Source: Bin22 sp965207275 (GTDB lineage: Bacteria > Chloroflexota > Dehalococcoidia > Lucifugimonadales > UBA3495). Taken from it: DNA of 64,000 bases. The stretch spans positions 1 to 64,000 of the forward strand of contig CBDBMH010000001.1 of the NCBI GenBank assembly GCA_965207275.1, written 5' to 3'. Each line of letters begins with the position of its first letter. Position 1 is the first letter of the stretch. The translations under genes were made by a program, and so were the position numbers. Of the stretch, positions 52,855 through 62,105 are shown piece by piece. The notes below the pieces were generated by a model, which saw only the letters and a list, made by a program, of their open reading frames with translations, searched no databases and had not been told where the DNA came from.

Positions 52855-54558
52855 CTAGGGGGCGAGGAAGTCCCCCGGAAGGTTCTCGCGGAGGTTCCCC
52901 CACCAGCCGCGATCCACCCCATGGTGCACCGCGTACCCCCAGTCCTCGTGCTTCCTGATCCGTCCGGCCACGTAGACCTGGCCGCCCACGGTGAACTGGT
53001 CCAGGACCTCGGGTGGCCCGATGACCATCACCCGCTGCACGTAGTCGCCCCGGTCCATGTCCACCATCAGCTGGCCGACGTCGCGAGACGCCACCTCTCC
53101 GGCAACACTCACGCACTCGTCCACCATGAGATCAAGGAGGGTGAATAGCTGCCCGTGGTGCATGATGGGCGGCGAGGCCGCCGGACACGGTTCCACCGCT
53201 GGTGATGCCAGGTTGATGACGGCCACCACCGCCACGACCACCAGCAGGACCACCGCGCCCAGGGCAAGCAGGCGGGCCGCCAGCAGGAAGCATCCGAGGC
53301 AACCACGTCCCCGCGTCGGCTCCTCAACCCATTCCGTGGGCTGGTACGTTTGATAGACCAGCGGCGAGCTCCCAGGCTCTCTCTCCGGCTCTGGGTCGGC
53401 AGCTCCGGTTTGCAGTGTCCTATACGCTGTGCCCCCACCACCCTCGCTCTCCGTCGATCCTTCATCCGGCCCGGTATACACCGGCACCGGCTGGTACGGT
53501 TCCGGCTCTTGCGCCGCGCCGTCGGGACGTCCTGTCAGCTCCCAGGCCGGTGAGCCCATGAAGTCGTAGAAGGCCACGTCCAGATCGGAGGCTCGCAGCG
53601 GGGCCGCCTCACTGGAGCCGAACCACGGCGGCGCCGGGACCAGGGAGTCCAGCCAGGGCTGAGCCGCATCCAGCGCGATGGCATAGGCCAGCATGGACTC
53701 GTCCCCGTCCCAGCCACCCGCCGGGACGGACCCGGTCAGAGATTCCCTCAAGCCATTCAACCGGCTGATCTCGAACGCCCCCGCTTCGGTTGGAGGCAGC
53801 ATTCCCGCCTCCTCCGGGGAGGCAATCAGCCAATATATGAAGCCGATGAACGCGCCGGCCAGGGAGTTCGCCCACCATTGGGACACCCACAGGTCCAGCC
53901 AGAGCCCGCCGCCGACGCCCATCAAGGCGCCGGCCAGTATCGCCCGCCCGACTCCATCGGTGTAGTGTTCTCTCCTGGCGCGCATCGGGTTGTCCCGGAA
54001 AAGGCCCTGGTGCTGCAGGTACTCCCCCAGCCGGTCGCCGATGGCATTCTGGGCCCCTTTCAGCCGCTCATGCAGCACCTGGATTGTTGCAGGGCCAGGC
54101 GGAAGGACATTGCCCATCAGCCGCTCCCACTCAAACTGCACCGGGCCCTGCTGCGACAGCCGGTAGAGGAAGCCGCTTCCTGTTGCAACGCACTCGATTC
54201 CCAGCGTGCCCCGCTGGCACATCTCGACTATCGCGGCCAGCATCGTCCGGCCGATGACCTCCCGCTCTTCCAGCACCGATACGGCCGCCGCCGGTAGCCC
54301 GGGGCGCTGGCCGGTTGCGAAATCCGCCGGAGCCCGGGGCCTGGGGACCCGCCCGGGGCGGTAGCTGATCCACAGCCACAACACCAGCAGCAGCGCGATA
54401 CCGACGCCCACCGTCCGCAAGCCCCAGGCGGTCAGCTGCCTCCAGTCCATGTCCCGGTAGTCCGGGAAGCCGCTGTCGGCGATGGCCCCGCCCGGGTCCA
54501 GGGCGAACAGCAGGCCGATGACGGCCAGGGCCGCCAGCGTCGCCACCACGTTCACCAT
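52855..54558 (-). CDS. DUF2207-type membrane protein with extra C-terminal domain
   Basis: 567 residues from ATG 54558. It lacks the long exported region of its neighbour. A helix is at about 49-65. The shared core follows (LPAAAVSVLEEREVIGRTM, MCQRGTLGIECVATGSGFLY; two helices at about 206-245; MLPPTEAGAFEISRLNGL). An acidic linker leads to a second anchor at about 422-445 and an OB-like end (CVSVAGEVASRDVGQLMVDM, GGQVYVAGRIRK). The pair are diverged paralogues in opposite directions. Function unknown. Confidence 0.7.
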   Translation of the reverse strand: MVNVVATLAALAVIGLLFALDPGGAIADSGFPDYRDMDWRQLTAWGLRTVGVGIALLLVLWLWISYRPGRVPRPRAPADFATGQRPGLPAAAVSVLEEREVIGRTMLAAIVEMCQRGTLGIECVATGSGFLYRLSQQGPVQFEWERLMGNVLPPGPATIQVLHERLKGAQNAIGDRLGEYLQHQGLFRDNPMRARREHYTDGVGRAILAGALMGVGGGLWLDLWVSQWWANSLAGAFIGFIYWLIASPEEAGMLPPTEAGAFEISRLNGLRESLTGSVPAGGWDGDESMLAYAIALDAAQPWLDSLVPAPPWFGSSEAAPLRASDLDVAFYDFMGSPAWELTGRPDGAAQEPEPYQPVPVYTGPDEGSTESEGGGGTAYRTLQTGAADPEPEREPGSSPLVYQTYQPTEWVEEPTRGRGCLGCFLLAARLLALGAVVLLVVVAVVAVINLASPAVEPCPAASPPIMHHGQLFTLLDLMVDECVSVAGEVASRDVGQLMVDMDRGDYVQRVMVIGPPEVLDQFTVGGQVYVAGRIRKHEDWGYAVHHGVDRGWWGNLRENLPGDFLAP

Positions 54559-54909
54559 AGGCTACCCTCCTTCACGGGTCGCGCTGCCTTACGGGACTCC
54601 GCCGGAAAGCCGGTGATCAGACGCCTACAAGGCGGACCGCCGCCAACCGATACCCCCGCCCCAGCGGGTCGGAGGCGATCATCCGAGGGCCGAGGACGGC
54701 GGCGTTGGACCTTGATCCGGAGACCGATTGTGCTTCTGCCGTTATGGGGACGGGCCCGCGACCAGGCGCTCCAGAAGCGCCGTGAACACCTCCGCATGCC
54801 CCTTCCCCCGGGAGTTGTGGCTGCTCATGTCGTCCATGCGGTCAATCACGTACCCGGCGTATCCGGTGCGGCGTCGATGCGGAGCCACCCAAGGTGCGGG
54901 TGCCGACTC

Positions 54910-55040
54910 CGAGCCAAGAGGCTCTCTGGGATCTGGGAGGTGGTACACCACGCCAATCTCCAAGGCCTGTCCTTGCGCGAGGTCGCGCGGGAACTGGGAA
55001 TAGCCCACAACACCGTGCGCCGCTATGCCCCAACTTTGGC
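54910..55040 (+). pseudogene. IS21 IstA-like HTH fragment
   Basis: A short frame reads LSGIWEVVHHANLQGLSLRE followed by VARELGIAHNTVRRYA, the N-terminal HTH of IS21-type transposases. Nothing of the catalytic part follows. The rest of 54559-55173 holds no supported gene. Confidence 0.5.
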
Positions 55041-55173
55041 TCCGCCAACCAATCGCCCACGCGCCGTTCCTGGGGAATCACAACAGGATTATCTCACCCA
55101 ATTCGGTGACTGACATTTCTGCTGGACAACGACAGCGATACTGAATTCAAACAGGAGGTAGCCCACGTCTGGT

Positions 55174-56043
55174 TCAGCGATACTTGTCCAAGACTGCGCG
55201 GCCGTCGACAGAGGACACCTGCTGTGCCTCGGCCGCGTGTTCCTGCATAATGTTGACGAAAGGAGAGGCGTTGGCCTCACGCCGGAATTGGGCTAAGTAT
55301 ACTTGGCCTCTCTGGTCAACGAACCTGACCAGTCGACCTGCCCAGTGGTCCACCGCCAGGATTGTCCCGTGGGGGCAACTCGCGATTACTTTCTCTTCCA
55401 CTACATCAATGAGCAGGTCGGTGTCCACAGCGGGCGCAATTAGCAGTATACGGCGCTCGGTGGCCACAGCGACCGCCGTATGGCTATCCCACTCTGTTTC
55501 CCACGACTCCGGTTCCGTTTCCTCTCCCGCTGAACAGTGTGCCCAGTGCCGGACCTGTTCTCCAGCCGCCAGGACATGGGAAAATGCCGCCGCCACCGAC
55601 TCTTCGTCGCTCAGCAGACGGCCTCTCAAAAACCCGGAGAACTCAGCGGACGCAAATTGCAAATCCAGGTCGAAGACCGGTACGGTCAGTGAGCCGGGAT
55701 CGCTGCCGCTTCCCGCCCCTGTGAGCCTGACCCGGCCGGGCTCCGGTTCCGTGATTTCGTCGATTTCCTGGTAGGTTAGACTAAAGCGGTTCTTGGACAA
55801 TCGGCCCCGGTTCAGCAGGATTACCCGGCGCCCGGTGGCGACCACGATCCCCCGGTCATGGCGGGAGCCCCACGCTACATTCCTGGTCTCAAAGCCACAT
55901 GAGTGCAGCAACTCAATGCCTTCCCAGTCGTCCAGGAGATCGTAGAGCATCTTGCGCTCGCCCCGGTGGTCCTTCCGGCCCCAGCCCGGCTGCAGGGCCT
56001 GCCACTGGGCGTCGATGCTTCGGACTTTCTCGCGTTTCGGCAT
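55174..56043 (-). CDS. hypothetical protein with two PH-like units
   Basis: 289 residues from ATG 56043 with GGAGGAG upstream. Two similar beta-rich units are seen, each with a strand pattern of the kind GIVVATGRRVILLNRG (about 69) and AVAVATERRILLIAP (about 196), as in bacterial PH domains of the YokE/SHOCT type. No signal or membrane helix. It probably forms an operon with the lipoprotein gene 49 nt upstream. Function unknown. Confidence 0.65.
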   Translation of the reverse strand: MPKREKVRSIDAQWQALQPGWGRKDHRGERKMLYDLLDDWEGIELLHSCGFETRNVAWGSRHDRGIVVATGRRVILLNRGRLSKNRFSLTYQEIDEITEPEPGRVRLTGAGSGSDPGSLTVPVFDLDLQFASAEFSGFLRGRLLSDEESVAAAFSHVLAAGEQVRHWAHCSAGEETEPESWETEWDSHTAVAVATERRILLIAPAVDTDLLIDVVEEKVIASCPHGTILAVDHWAGRLVRFVDQRGQVYLAQFRREANASPFVNIMQEHAAEAQQVSSVDGRAVLDKYR

Positions 56044-56092
56044 ATATCTCCTCCATACTGACAATGTTGCCCAGGCAACCCTGTCGGCTCCG

Positions 56093-56383
56093 CTACCGCC
56101 GGTCCCCGCAGACCTCATCCCTTGCCGCCTTCAGGTCATCCAGCGGGGCGGCCTGGCTCACGTATACGTACTGTTTCCTGGCATCATCCAGGTCCCGGGC
56201 CGTGGGAAACATCATCATCATGCTCTGCTCGAAGAACGGGTCGCTCTTGGCCATGCAGTCCAGCGTCTCCTCGACAACCGCCTCCTTGCTGCCGGTGGCG
56301 CAGGCCACCGCAAGTAGCATGCCGAGGGCTAGGATGATGCACAGCGCACGGTTCCAGCCGCCGCCGACTCTGGTGATCGTCAT
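56093..56383 (-). CDS. small lipoprotein
   Basis: 96 residues from ATG 56383 with GAGGTG upstream. Signal peptide with lipobox LAVA-C at about residue 28. The mature part of about 68 residues is acidic and helical (EETLDCMAKSDPFFEQS; LDDLKAARDEVCG) with two Cys. No family recognised. Confidence 0.6.
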   Translation of the reverse strand: MTITRVGGGWNRALCIILALGMLLAVACATGSKEAVVEETLDCMAKSDPFFEQSMMMMFPTARDLDDARKQYVYVSQAAPLDDLKAARDEVCGDRR

Positions 56384-56700
56384 TTTCCGACACCTCTTTC
56401 TTTGGAGGAGGCCTGTATCAGGCTGGTGGTTCTGACCGCTCTCCATGGCGACCTCCTTGTGTCTGGAGCCCCCGGTCGACGGGTACCGTTGGCGTGGTGG
56501 CCCTACTCCGGCGGCAGTTTGCCGCTCAATTCCTATTAGCTCGTGAGCGGCCCTGTGACGCGGGTGCGGCCAAGACCGGGGCGTTGGAGTCGCCGGTGGC
56601 CTGTAGCAGGGCCGGTGAAACTACTGCGAGAACGCCAATGATCAGGGCAGGCCTGTGCGCCATTTGGGGGCATTTTCCTCACTCTGCATTGACCGGGCGG
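56384..56700. other. gene-free stretch
   Basis: No supported gene. The plus strand near 56700 begins the antisense of the LRR remnant. Confidence 0.35.
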
Positions 56701-56931
56701 CGGTAAGCGGAACGCCGGCCCGCCAACCTCGGATCCGTCCACATTCAACTGGCCTTCCAGACTGCCCGGCGCACACTCGACCAAGTCGTTGCCCTGGAGG
56801 CCCGGTTGGACGACAAAGCTGCCGTCGCCGGTAAGGAGGCCTGTGCCTTCGCTGAGTGTCGTGTTGGTCCGCCAATCAACTTCGTAGTTCCAGTTGGGGC
56901 CGGCGGTGGCGTTGTACATGCAAGAACGCAT
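56701..56931 (-). pseudogene. LRR-protein remnant joining N- and C-terminal motifs
   Basis: The frame begins with an LRR N-cap-like motif (MYNATAGPNWNYEVDWRTNT) and passes almost directly to an LRR C-terminal motif (LVECAPGSLEGQLNVDGS; EVGGPAFRLP). The repeats between are missing. The frame is open further on both sides (57180 to 56536), but those parts are not recognised. Probably an internally deleted surface protein. Confidence 0.45.
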
Positions 56932-57136
56932 GTGGCGAGAGATGGACGGCGGGTTCCTATTTTCCTTGACCAAAGCCTTCTTCCCTTCGTCGGTAGCGCC
57001 GTCTCTGTGGATAATCTCCTTCCTTACGGTATGCCCCGCCGCTGGCATCCACCCTATCATTCCCACCGCCAACAAGACCTGGTTGACGGTATCCCAACCC
57101 TTTCTGTCGGCTTCTATGCTGTCGAAACTCGCTGCG

Positions 57137-57595
57137 TTACCGACGAGATTTCCCGATGCGGGATGCCTTCCAGATTCCAAGGACTGCCATTATGACGAAC
57201 AGCAATATGGGAACACCGACAAACAATATGGGGACGAGATTATCTTGGTCTATAGAGACCTTCTCGCCCAGTTCCACAATCGTCTCCAGCTGGCCCGGAT
57301 TGGCCAGAGAGTACAACATAACTATGCCCGCTAAGGCACCGAGCCCCATTAAGGCAACCATAAAGAGGGCCCACATCGCCCATGACCGCCATGTTTCCCG
57401 CCAGCCGGTGATGCTGATCTGGGCGACAATATACCCGCCAAATAAGCCAACCCCGCCCAATACCCAGGCTGTCGTGCTGCCCCAGGCAGGTGGTCCCACA
57501 AAGGGCAGAATCTTCCCCATGAGCCACGGGACTCCGAACACAATCGCGGCGCCGAAGAGTCCGAAGATGATAAAAGTGAACGAATGTGTACCCAT
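57137..57595 (-). CDS. four-helix membrane protein, unknown
   Basis: 152 residues from ATG 57595 with AAAGGAGA upstream. Hydrophobic helices at about residues 6-28, 40-58, 70-93 and 118-137; the loop ELGEKVSIDQDNLV lies between the last two. The tail is basic. No family recognised. Confidence 0.65.
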   Translation of the reverse strand: MGTHSFTFIIFGLFGAAIVFGVPWLMGKILPFVGPPAWGSTTAWVLGGVGLFGGYIVAQISITGWRETWRSWAMWALFMVALMGLGALAGIVMLYSLANPGQLETIVELGEKVSIDQDNLVPILFVGVPILLFVIMAVLGIWKASRIGKSRR

Positions 57596-57679
57596 ATCAA
57601 TCTCCTTTCTGTCGATTACAAAATTCGGCGACATAGTGTTGCATCGTGCGCCGCAGCGCGATAGCCACTTGGTCCAAGT

Positions 57680-57870
57680 CTGCTAGTGTTGGTGCCCCAA
57701 CAAACAACTAAATTGTCTTCCCTCACCCGGCAGGTTTGGTTGTACCCGGCACCGACCGAGGCGAAGTTGCCCTCGTGGAGCTCGGTCTGCCCGGATCCGC
57801 GATCCCCCAACAGGCGACAGAGGCGTCGCCCAACACCCGGCAAGAATAGTGTTCCCCGGTAATGATGGAG
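57680..57870 (-). pseudogene. RCC1-repeat fragment
   Basis: Two RCC1-like units are seen in different frames: SCRVLGDASVACWGIAD and FASVGAGYNQTCRVREDNL followed by VVCWGTN. The frame change and lack of any start mark it as a remnant of a surface propeller protein. Confidence 0.55.
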
Positions 57871-58068
57871 ACGAAACGGCGCTTGACCAGTGCGTTCTTC
57901 TCTTCATCGCTGCGCCAGCAGGATGAAGAAGAGCAACCGCAGGAGGCCTCCTCCCATTGCCTGGGATGCCTCCCAAATGGTAAGGCTCAACGATCCTTAT
58001 ACACGCCTAAGGTTCTGTCGCTGGAACCGCACTTGCTGGTGCCTTACATATGGATGATCTGATAGTCC

Positions 58069-58086
58069 CTATAGAACCTTCTATAG
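58069..58086. promoter_or_regulatory. 18-bp AT-rich palindrome
   Basis: CTATAGAACCTTCTATAG is a perfect palindrome in an AT-rich island (58040-58120) upstream of the XRE gene at 58425. It could be an operator. The rest of 57871-58424 has no supported gene. Confidence 0.4.
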
Positions 58087-58424
58087 TATACATTATATCA
58101 CTACATGGCAGTATATATGGTTACCTTTGGAACCCAGGCGCTATCCCGACCGCTTCAGCAACGACTTGTCGAACGGAAACATAGGTGAATGATCGAAGCA
58201 CACCGACTGCCAGTAGCCATAGTGGCAGTTGCAAATCACTCGCGTGAAGTTCACAGAGTAATGCTACTGAATTACGTATGACCTTACATCTTGTGATTCT
58301 ATTCAGAATGTATGAGGTGGAGCCGAAATTCCGGATCCACCTCACCCCTGCACCTTTCCCGAGTTTCCCCCCGGCGGCGTTCCCCCGGAAGCCTGGCGAA
58401 GACACCTGATAGGTGGCACGCGAT

Positions 58425-58667
58425 ATGCAACGCCGCCGGCGCACATCCCGTGTCCTGCTGAAAGCCGCCGCCGTGTGGGAGTTTCTGGACAAGCTGGATA
58501 TCTCCCAGAACGACCTGGCCTGCCGGTGCGGGATTTCCCGGGGTTACATGTCCCAGCTTATGCGGGGGGAGCGCAGCCCGTCGGCGCGGGTGAGGCGGCG
58601 CTTGCAGGGTGCCCTGGGAGTGGACGACTTCCACGTCCTGTTCTACATCGAGGAGGCGGACGGCTGA
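58425..58667 (+). CDS. small XRE/HTH protein
   Basis: 80 residues from ATG 58425 with AGGTGG 8 nt upstream. Almost the whole protein is one XRE domain: AAAVWEFLDKLDISQNDLAC, GISRGYMSQLMRGERSPSA, ending LGVDDFHVLFYIEEAD. It is clearly related to the C-terminal domain of the Replic_Relax fusion (12818-14812), including the end LGVSDFNQLF. It appears to be the free form of that domain, or the remnant of a longer gene. It faces a fragment of the triple-HTH regulator. Confidence 0.75.
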   Translation: MQRRRRTSRVLLKAAAVWEFLDKLDISQNDLACRCGISRGYMSQLMRGERSPSARVRRRLQGALGVDDFHVLFYIEEADG

Positions 58668-58703
58668 CGGGCCAGTGCTTTCTGTTTCCGCACCTCTACG
58701 CGC

Positions 58704-58988
58704 CTATGCGGTCTCAGGCCTCTTCAGCATGGCGGAGCAGCCCCGCTCGTCCACAAGGTGGTTCACCGGCACCCGGCCGTGGCTGTCGTAGCCCGTAGTG
58801 TAGGCGAAGTCCACCTCCGCGCCCCAGGGAACTCTGCCGCCGACGCGGGTGGTCCTGTCGCCGGGCTTGCCGCCACTCCGTGTCCCGCCAGCGTCCTTGA
58901 TCACCACGCCGCTCTTCCCGCCCTTCTTCCAGGCCATGACCTTGAGTTCCACCGGGGCCGCCAGTTCCGCCGGGGACGGCGCGAACAA
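58704..58988 (-). pseudogene. C-terminal fragment of the triple-HTH regulator
   Basis: About 90 residues match the end of the regulator copies (FAPSPAELAAPVELKVMAWK, GRVPWGAEVDFAYTTGYDSH, DERGCSAMLKRPE). All three HTH domains are missing and there is no good start. The match ends abruptly at about 58990, where the SurA-like gene begins. Confidence 0.75.
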
Positions 58989-59015
58989 GACCTCGACTGT
59001 CTTCCCGCCGTCCGG

Positions 59016-59987
59016 TCACCTTCCGTATTCCTCGCCCAGTTCGTCCTGTTCCTCCCGCCGAACCTCGTCCAGATAGGCCAGGGCCCGGTCGGCTGAAACG
59101 TCCGGGGGAGCGGCTTGGGTCAGTTCGACGTTCACTCCTTCGAGCGCCCTCTGCCGGTAGGCCAGCCACGTCAGGCGGGGCGCTTCGGCATGGGGACCGT
59201 CGGGGCCGGCCTCCAGCACCGCCTCCTGCAGCCGGGATATTGCCATTTCCCGGCTCAGTTTATCTGGCAGTATCTCCTTCCAGTATCGTTCACGGCCAAA
59301 GGAGCGGCTAAAGAAGTCGACGTAAGCATCGTTATCCCGGCGCATCTGCTCCAGCTGACGCCAGTCGTTTTGTTCCAGGACCTCCATGAGCTCAGCCGGG
59401 GGCTGGTATTCGAGTGATGTTCCAATGTAGGGGTCCTTCGTTTCCGTCGACAGTTTCGTGAATCCGGCAAGGTCCCGGTTCTGTGCCAACTTCACCAACT
59501 GAATCATGTCGTTGAGACTCTCCCAACTGAGCCGGTGCTGTTCCAAACGGGCCGAGACCTCGTCCTGTGAGGGTGCGTGTCCGCCGGCAACCGCGCGCTG
59601 GTACAGGACGGAGTCCCTGATGGTATCTGCCAGCGCCATGGTATCGGGGCCGTAGAGGTTCACGCGGTCATTCAACCGACGCTGGTAATCGGACCCAGCT
59701 TCATAATCGATGATCAACCCCTGTTCCGTGTCCTCGATGGCTGCTTCTATGATGCGGAGCCATTGGGTATAGTGGGACAGGAGAATGCACGAGCCGTCGA
59801 CGCGGGCTATGGCCGGGTCGTCTCCCCACGCCAGGGAGTCGCAGCCAGTACGGCCGGGCAAAGCCCCAACGGCAGCGATCAGAGCCGCCAGGCAGATGGG
59901 CGGAAGCCAGCGGAGCCTGACGGAGGTGGTCACGAGCGCTTCTGCCGGAAGACAGCCCGCAGCATTGGTCGGCTCTCTTGGTGGCAT
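59016..59987 (-). CDS. SurA-N-like exported protein, paralogue of 30223-31254
   Basis: 323 residues from ATG 59987 with GAGAGGCGGCG upstream. A hydrophobic signal is at about residues 26-45 (LPPICLAALIAAVGALPG), followed by Cys. The chaperone-like region includes AIARVDGSCILLSHYTQWL and VLYQRAVAGGHAPSQDEVSA. As in the paralogue, no isomerase domain is seen. The last 25 residues are acidic. It ends 27 nt before the regulator fragment. Confidence 0.65.
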   Translation of the reverse strand: MPPREPTNAAGCLPAEALVTTSVRLRWLPPICLAALIAAVGALPGRTGCDSLAWGDDPAIARVDGSCILLSHYTQWLRIIEAAIEDTEQGLIIDYEAGSDYQRRLNDRVNLYGPDTMALADTIRDSVLYQRAVAGGHAPSQDEVSARLEQHRLSWESLNDMIQLVKLAQNRDLAGFTKLSTETKDPYIGTSLEYQPPAELMEVLEQNDWRQLEQMRRDNDAYVDFFSRSFGRERYWKEILPDKLSREMAISRLQEAVLEAGPDGPHAEAPRLTWLAYRQRALEGVNVELTQAAPPDVSADRALAYLDEVRREEQDELGEEYGR

Positions 59988-60143
59988 CGCCGCCTCTCCA
60001 TTGCTATAGTACCGGACCAACTGACCCTGTAGTTCTTACGCAATGGCGTTTGCTCCACAATGGCGATGGCAGCGTCGCCCTCCTCCGGTCTTTGGCCCCA
60101 GGAGACCAACGGCAAGGATGCCCATCAGGCGCAACCAACCCCG

Positions 60144-60554
60144 TCACCGCCCGGGAGACTCGCGCCACAGAGTCAAACCGGTTGCCCCGGCCGCCAACGG
60201 GAACAGGACGTTGACCGCGATCCAGACCAACCCGGTCGTCGAAGCGTCGCCGTCCGCTCCGGCGATCTCCAGGAACCAGTTGCGGAAAAACAGAATGTTC
60301 ACCCCCGCGGTCAGATACAGACAGAGATTGGCCTCCCAGCGCCGCAGGCCGTCGCTATCGTCACGTTTGCCCTGCTCCTTGAACCTTCGGCGGGCATTCA
60401 GCAACAGAGCCGCAACCAGTGCTACAGCCATCAGGTAGTTGGCCACGTCCCAGACGCCGCTTACGTCAAAGAAGGGGTTGACGACGAACCACGCCGCCAC
60501 GAAGACAGCCGTGCACATCATGTACGCCCCCAGCAGTTTCCTGAAAGCCGTCAT
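60144..60554 (-). CDS. four-helix membrane protein, unknown
   Basis: 136 residues from ATG 60554 with GGGGGAG upstream. Four hydrophobic segments at about residues 8-28, 35-53, 76-95 and 105-127; Arg-rich loop RRRFKEQGKRDD in the middle. No family recognised. Confidence 0.65.
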   Translation of the reverse strand: MTAFRKLLGAYMMCTAVFVAAWFVVNPFFDVSGVWDVANYLMAVALVAALLLNARRRFKEQGKRDDSDGLRRWEANLCLYLTAGVNILFFRNWFLEIAGADGDASTTGLVWIAVNVLFPLAAGATGLTLWRESPGR

Positions 60555-60634
60555 CAGCTCCCCCTACCTAGAGGTTGCCCCACGAAATGCGCCCATCTTC
60601 AGCCAAGCGGTACGCCCCAGGACATTTTAGCCCA

Positions 60635-61135
60635 TTCCGACGCCCCGGCCCAGGACAGCCGTCCTTTCCCACCACGCCGTTTGCGGTGGACACGGAGGAG
60701 GTGGCCGAGACCTGCGCCAGCGCGGCCTCCCTGTCCCTCACGTATCGCCGCCCATCCTGTTGTCCAGTAGGGGGTTCCGTCCGGTAGGGGAATGCTGAGC
60801 CGGTGCCGGCATCGCGGAAGCGGGGAGGCCGGGAGCCGGCCGTCCTGGGGCGGCGGGTGCATCGGCTGGCGACTCGTCAATCATGCTGACACGGCAATAT
60901 CTGCCCGCCACGCTGTCCGGGGCGCAAACGGCGGCTCCGGGGGTGGTTTCGGGAGTCTCGGGGGAGACGCCGATGCGTCATTTTCGCCCATTTCAAGTAG
61001 GGAACAGACTGCAATTCCCCTTGACGAATCAGGAATTGCATTTTTGCAAGTGTGAAAACCACGCTAAAACAACGAGGTGTCGCCGTCCACGCCGGACCGG
61101 ATGATCCGCAAAGGCCGAGGTGGATGTGGTGAGAG
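60635..61135 (+). pseudogene. decayed copy of the Replic_Relax - HTH/TM locus
   Basis: Inverted relative to 27000-27600. It aligns with the 3' end of Replic_Relax (FAVDTEEVAETCASAAS against FVVDTEEVAETYASTAS). It then aligns with the whole spacer of about 230 bp, including the palindrome at 61036, and finally with the HTH gene (GGACCGGATGATCCGCAAAG). Frameshifts and deletions remove any product. It stops at the Uma2 gene. Confidence 0.75.
61036..61049. promoter_or_regulatory. TTGCA-N4-TGCAA palindrome in the decayed locus
   Basis: TTGCATTTTTGCAA, with the following GTGTGA also identical to the 27137 site in inverse orientation, although the flanking coding sequence is broken. Confidence 0.55.
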
Positions 61136-61849
61136 TCAGTCGCCCCGCACCCGTCGGAGTTCGGCCTCCAGTTCCCGCACGCGAGCTTCGGCGGTGTCGG
61201 CGCGGACGCGCTCGCTCTCATAGGAGGCGATGTGTAGTCCCGTGGCCGGGTCGTAGCAGCCCAACCGGCCTTCAGTCCAGCGCCAGTTCAGGTTCAATAC
61301 CGCGCTGTATCCCTCCAGCACGCCGCCGGTCACCCCGGCGACTCCTATCGGCTCGTACCGTCCCTCCACCAACTGGTCTCCAGCCAGCCGGGCGCCGTGA
61401 TACTCCCCACTGGCGTCGAAGCGCCAGTACTCCGTTATCCCCAACTTCTCGTAGAACTCTCGCTTCTCCCCAACGTCGATGTGCCCCGTCCCTTCCGACG
61501 CTATCTCCAGCACCAGGTCCGGCGGCTTCCCCTGCTCCGACACCACGTACCCGTTGGTCTCCCGGTACAGCGCCGGGTCCACACCGAATGCCACCAACAG
61601 GTCGGGGTAGCGCATCTCACCGCCCCGCCGGGCGGTGACGTACTTCTCCCCGGACACGATGGTGGTATCGGAATGGCCCAGGAACTGCTTCAGGTGATGG
61701 TGCAGGCCGGTTTCGCTGAGCTGCTCGGCGGAGGTCATGTCGTCGGGTTCCCGTTCCGGCGCGTCGGGCAGGCGGAAGCGGCCCTCGGCTCCGGGTATCT
61801 CGGCGGTCTTCGCCTGGGCGGTGTCGATGAAGGTCTTGGGAGTGCTCAT
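61136..61849 (-). CDS. Uma2-family nuclease-like protein
   Basis: 237 residues from ATG 61849 (AGGTG upstream; ATG 61939 is an alternative). Uma2 pattern of the PD-(D/E)XK fold: HHHLKQFLGHSDTTIVSGE, MRYPDLLVAFG with the first Asp, then PDLVLEIASEGTG with E after the second strand. REFYEKLGITEYWRFD and a coiled-coil end (ERVRADTAEARVRELEAEL) follow. The usual Lys of E-x-K is not seen (EIAS), as in many Uma2 proteins. Biological role of the family is not settled. Confidence 0.85.
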   Translation of the reverse strand: MSTPKTFIDTAQAKTAEIPGAEGRFRLPDAPEREPDDMTSAEQLSETGLHHHLKQFLGHSDTTIVSGEKYVTARRGGEMRYPDLLVAFGVDPALYRETNGYVVSEQGKPPDLVLEIASEGTGHIDVGEKREFYEKLGITEYWRFDASGEYHGARLAGDQLVEGRYEPIGVAGVTGGVLEGYSAVLNLNWRWTEGRLGCYDPATGLHIASYESERVRADTAEARVRELEAELRRVRGD

Positions 61850-62105
61850 GTCGCACCTGGCACTTTTGCGGCGACGCCGGCCCATGCCATCGCCGCCGCG
61901 CTCTGCCTCCCCGTTGGAGGCGTTGTTCTCTCCTGACATGATACACCGCCGGCCCTAGCGGGGAAAGCGGGACATAGTAGAAGGCATCGTCGATTCGGAC
62001 GGAGGACAGGGGCCGAACTCTGCTAGCCGTAGTCCGGCGGAGATGGCCCGCCTTCCGTTGATCCTGGGTCCGACCGGGACGGTCTGTGGGCCCGGCTGCC
62101 GCACT

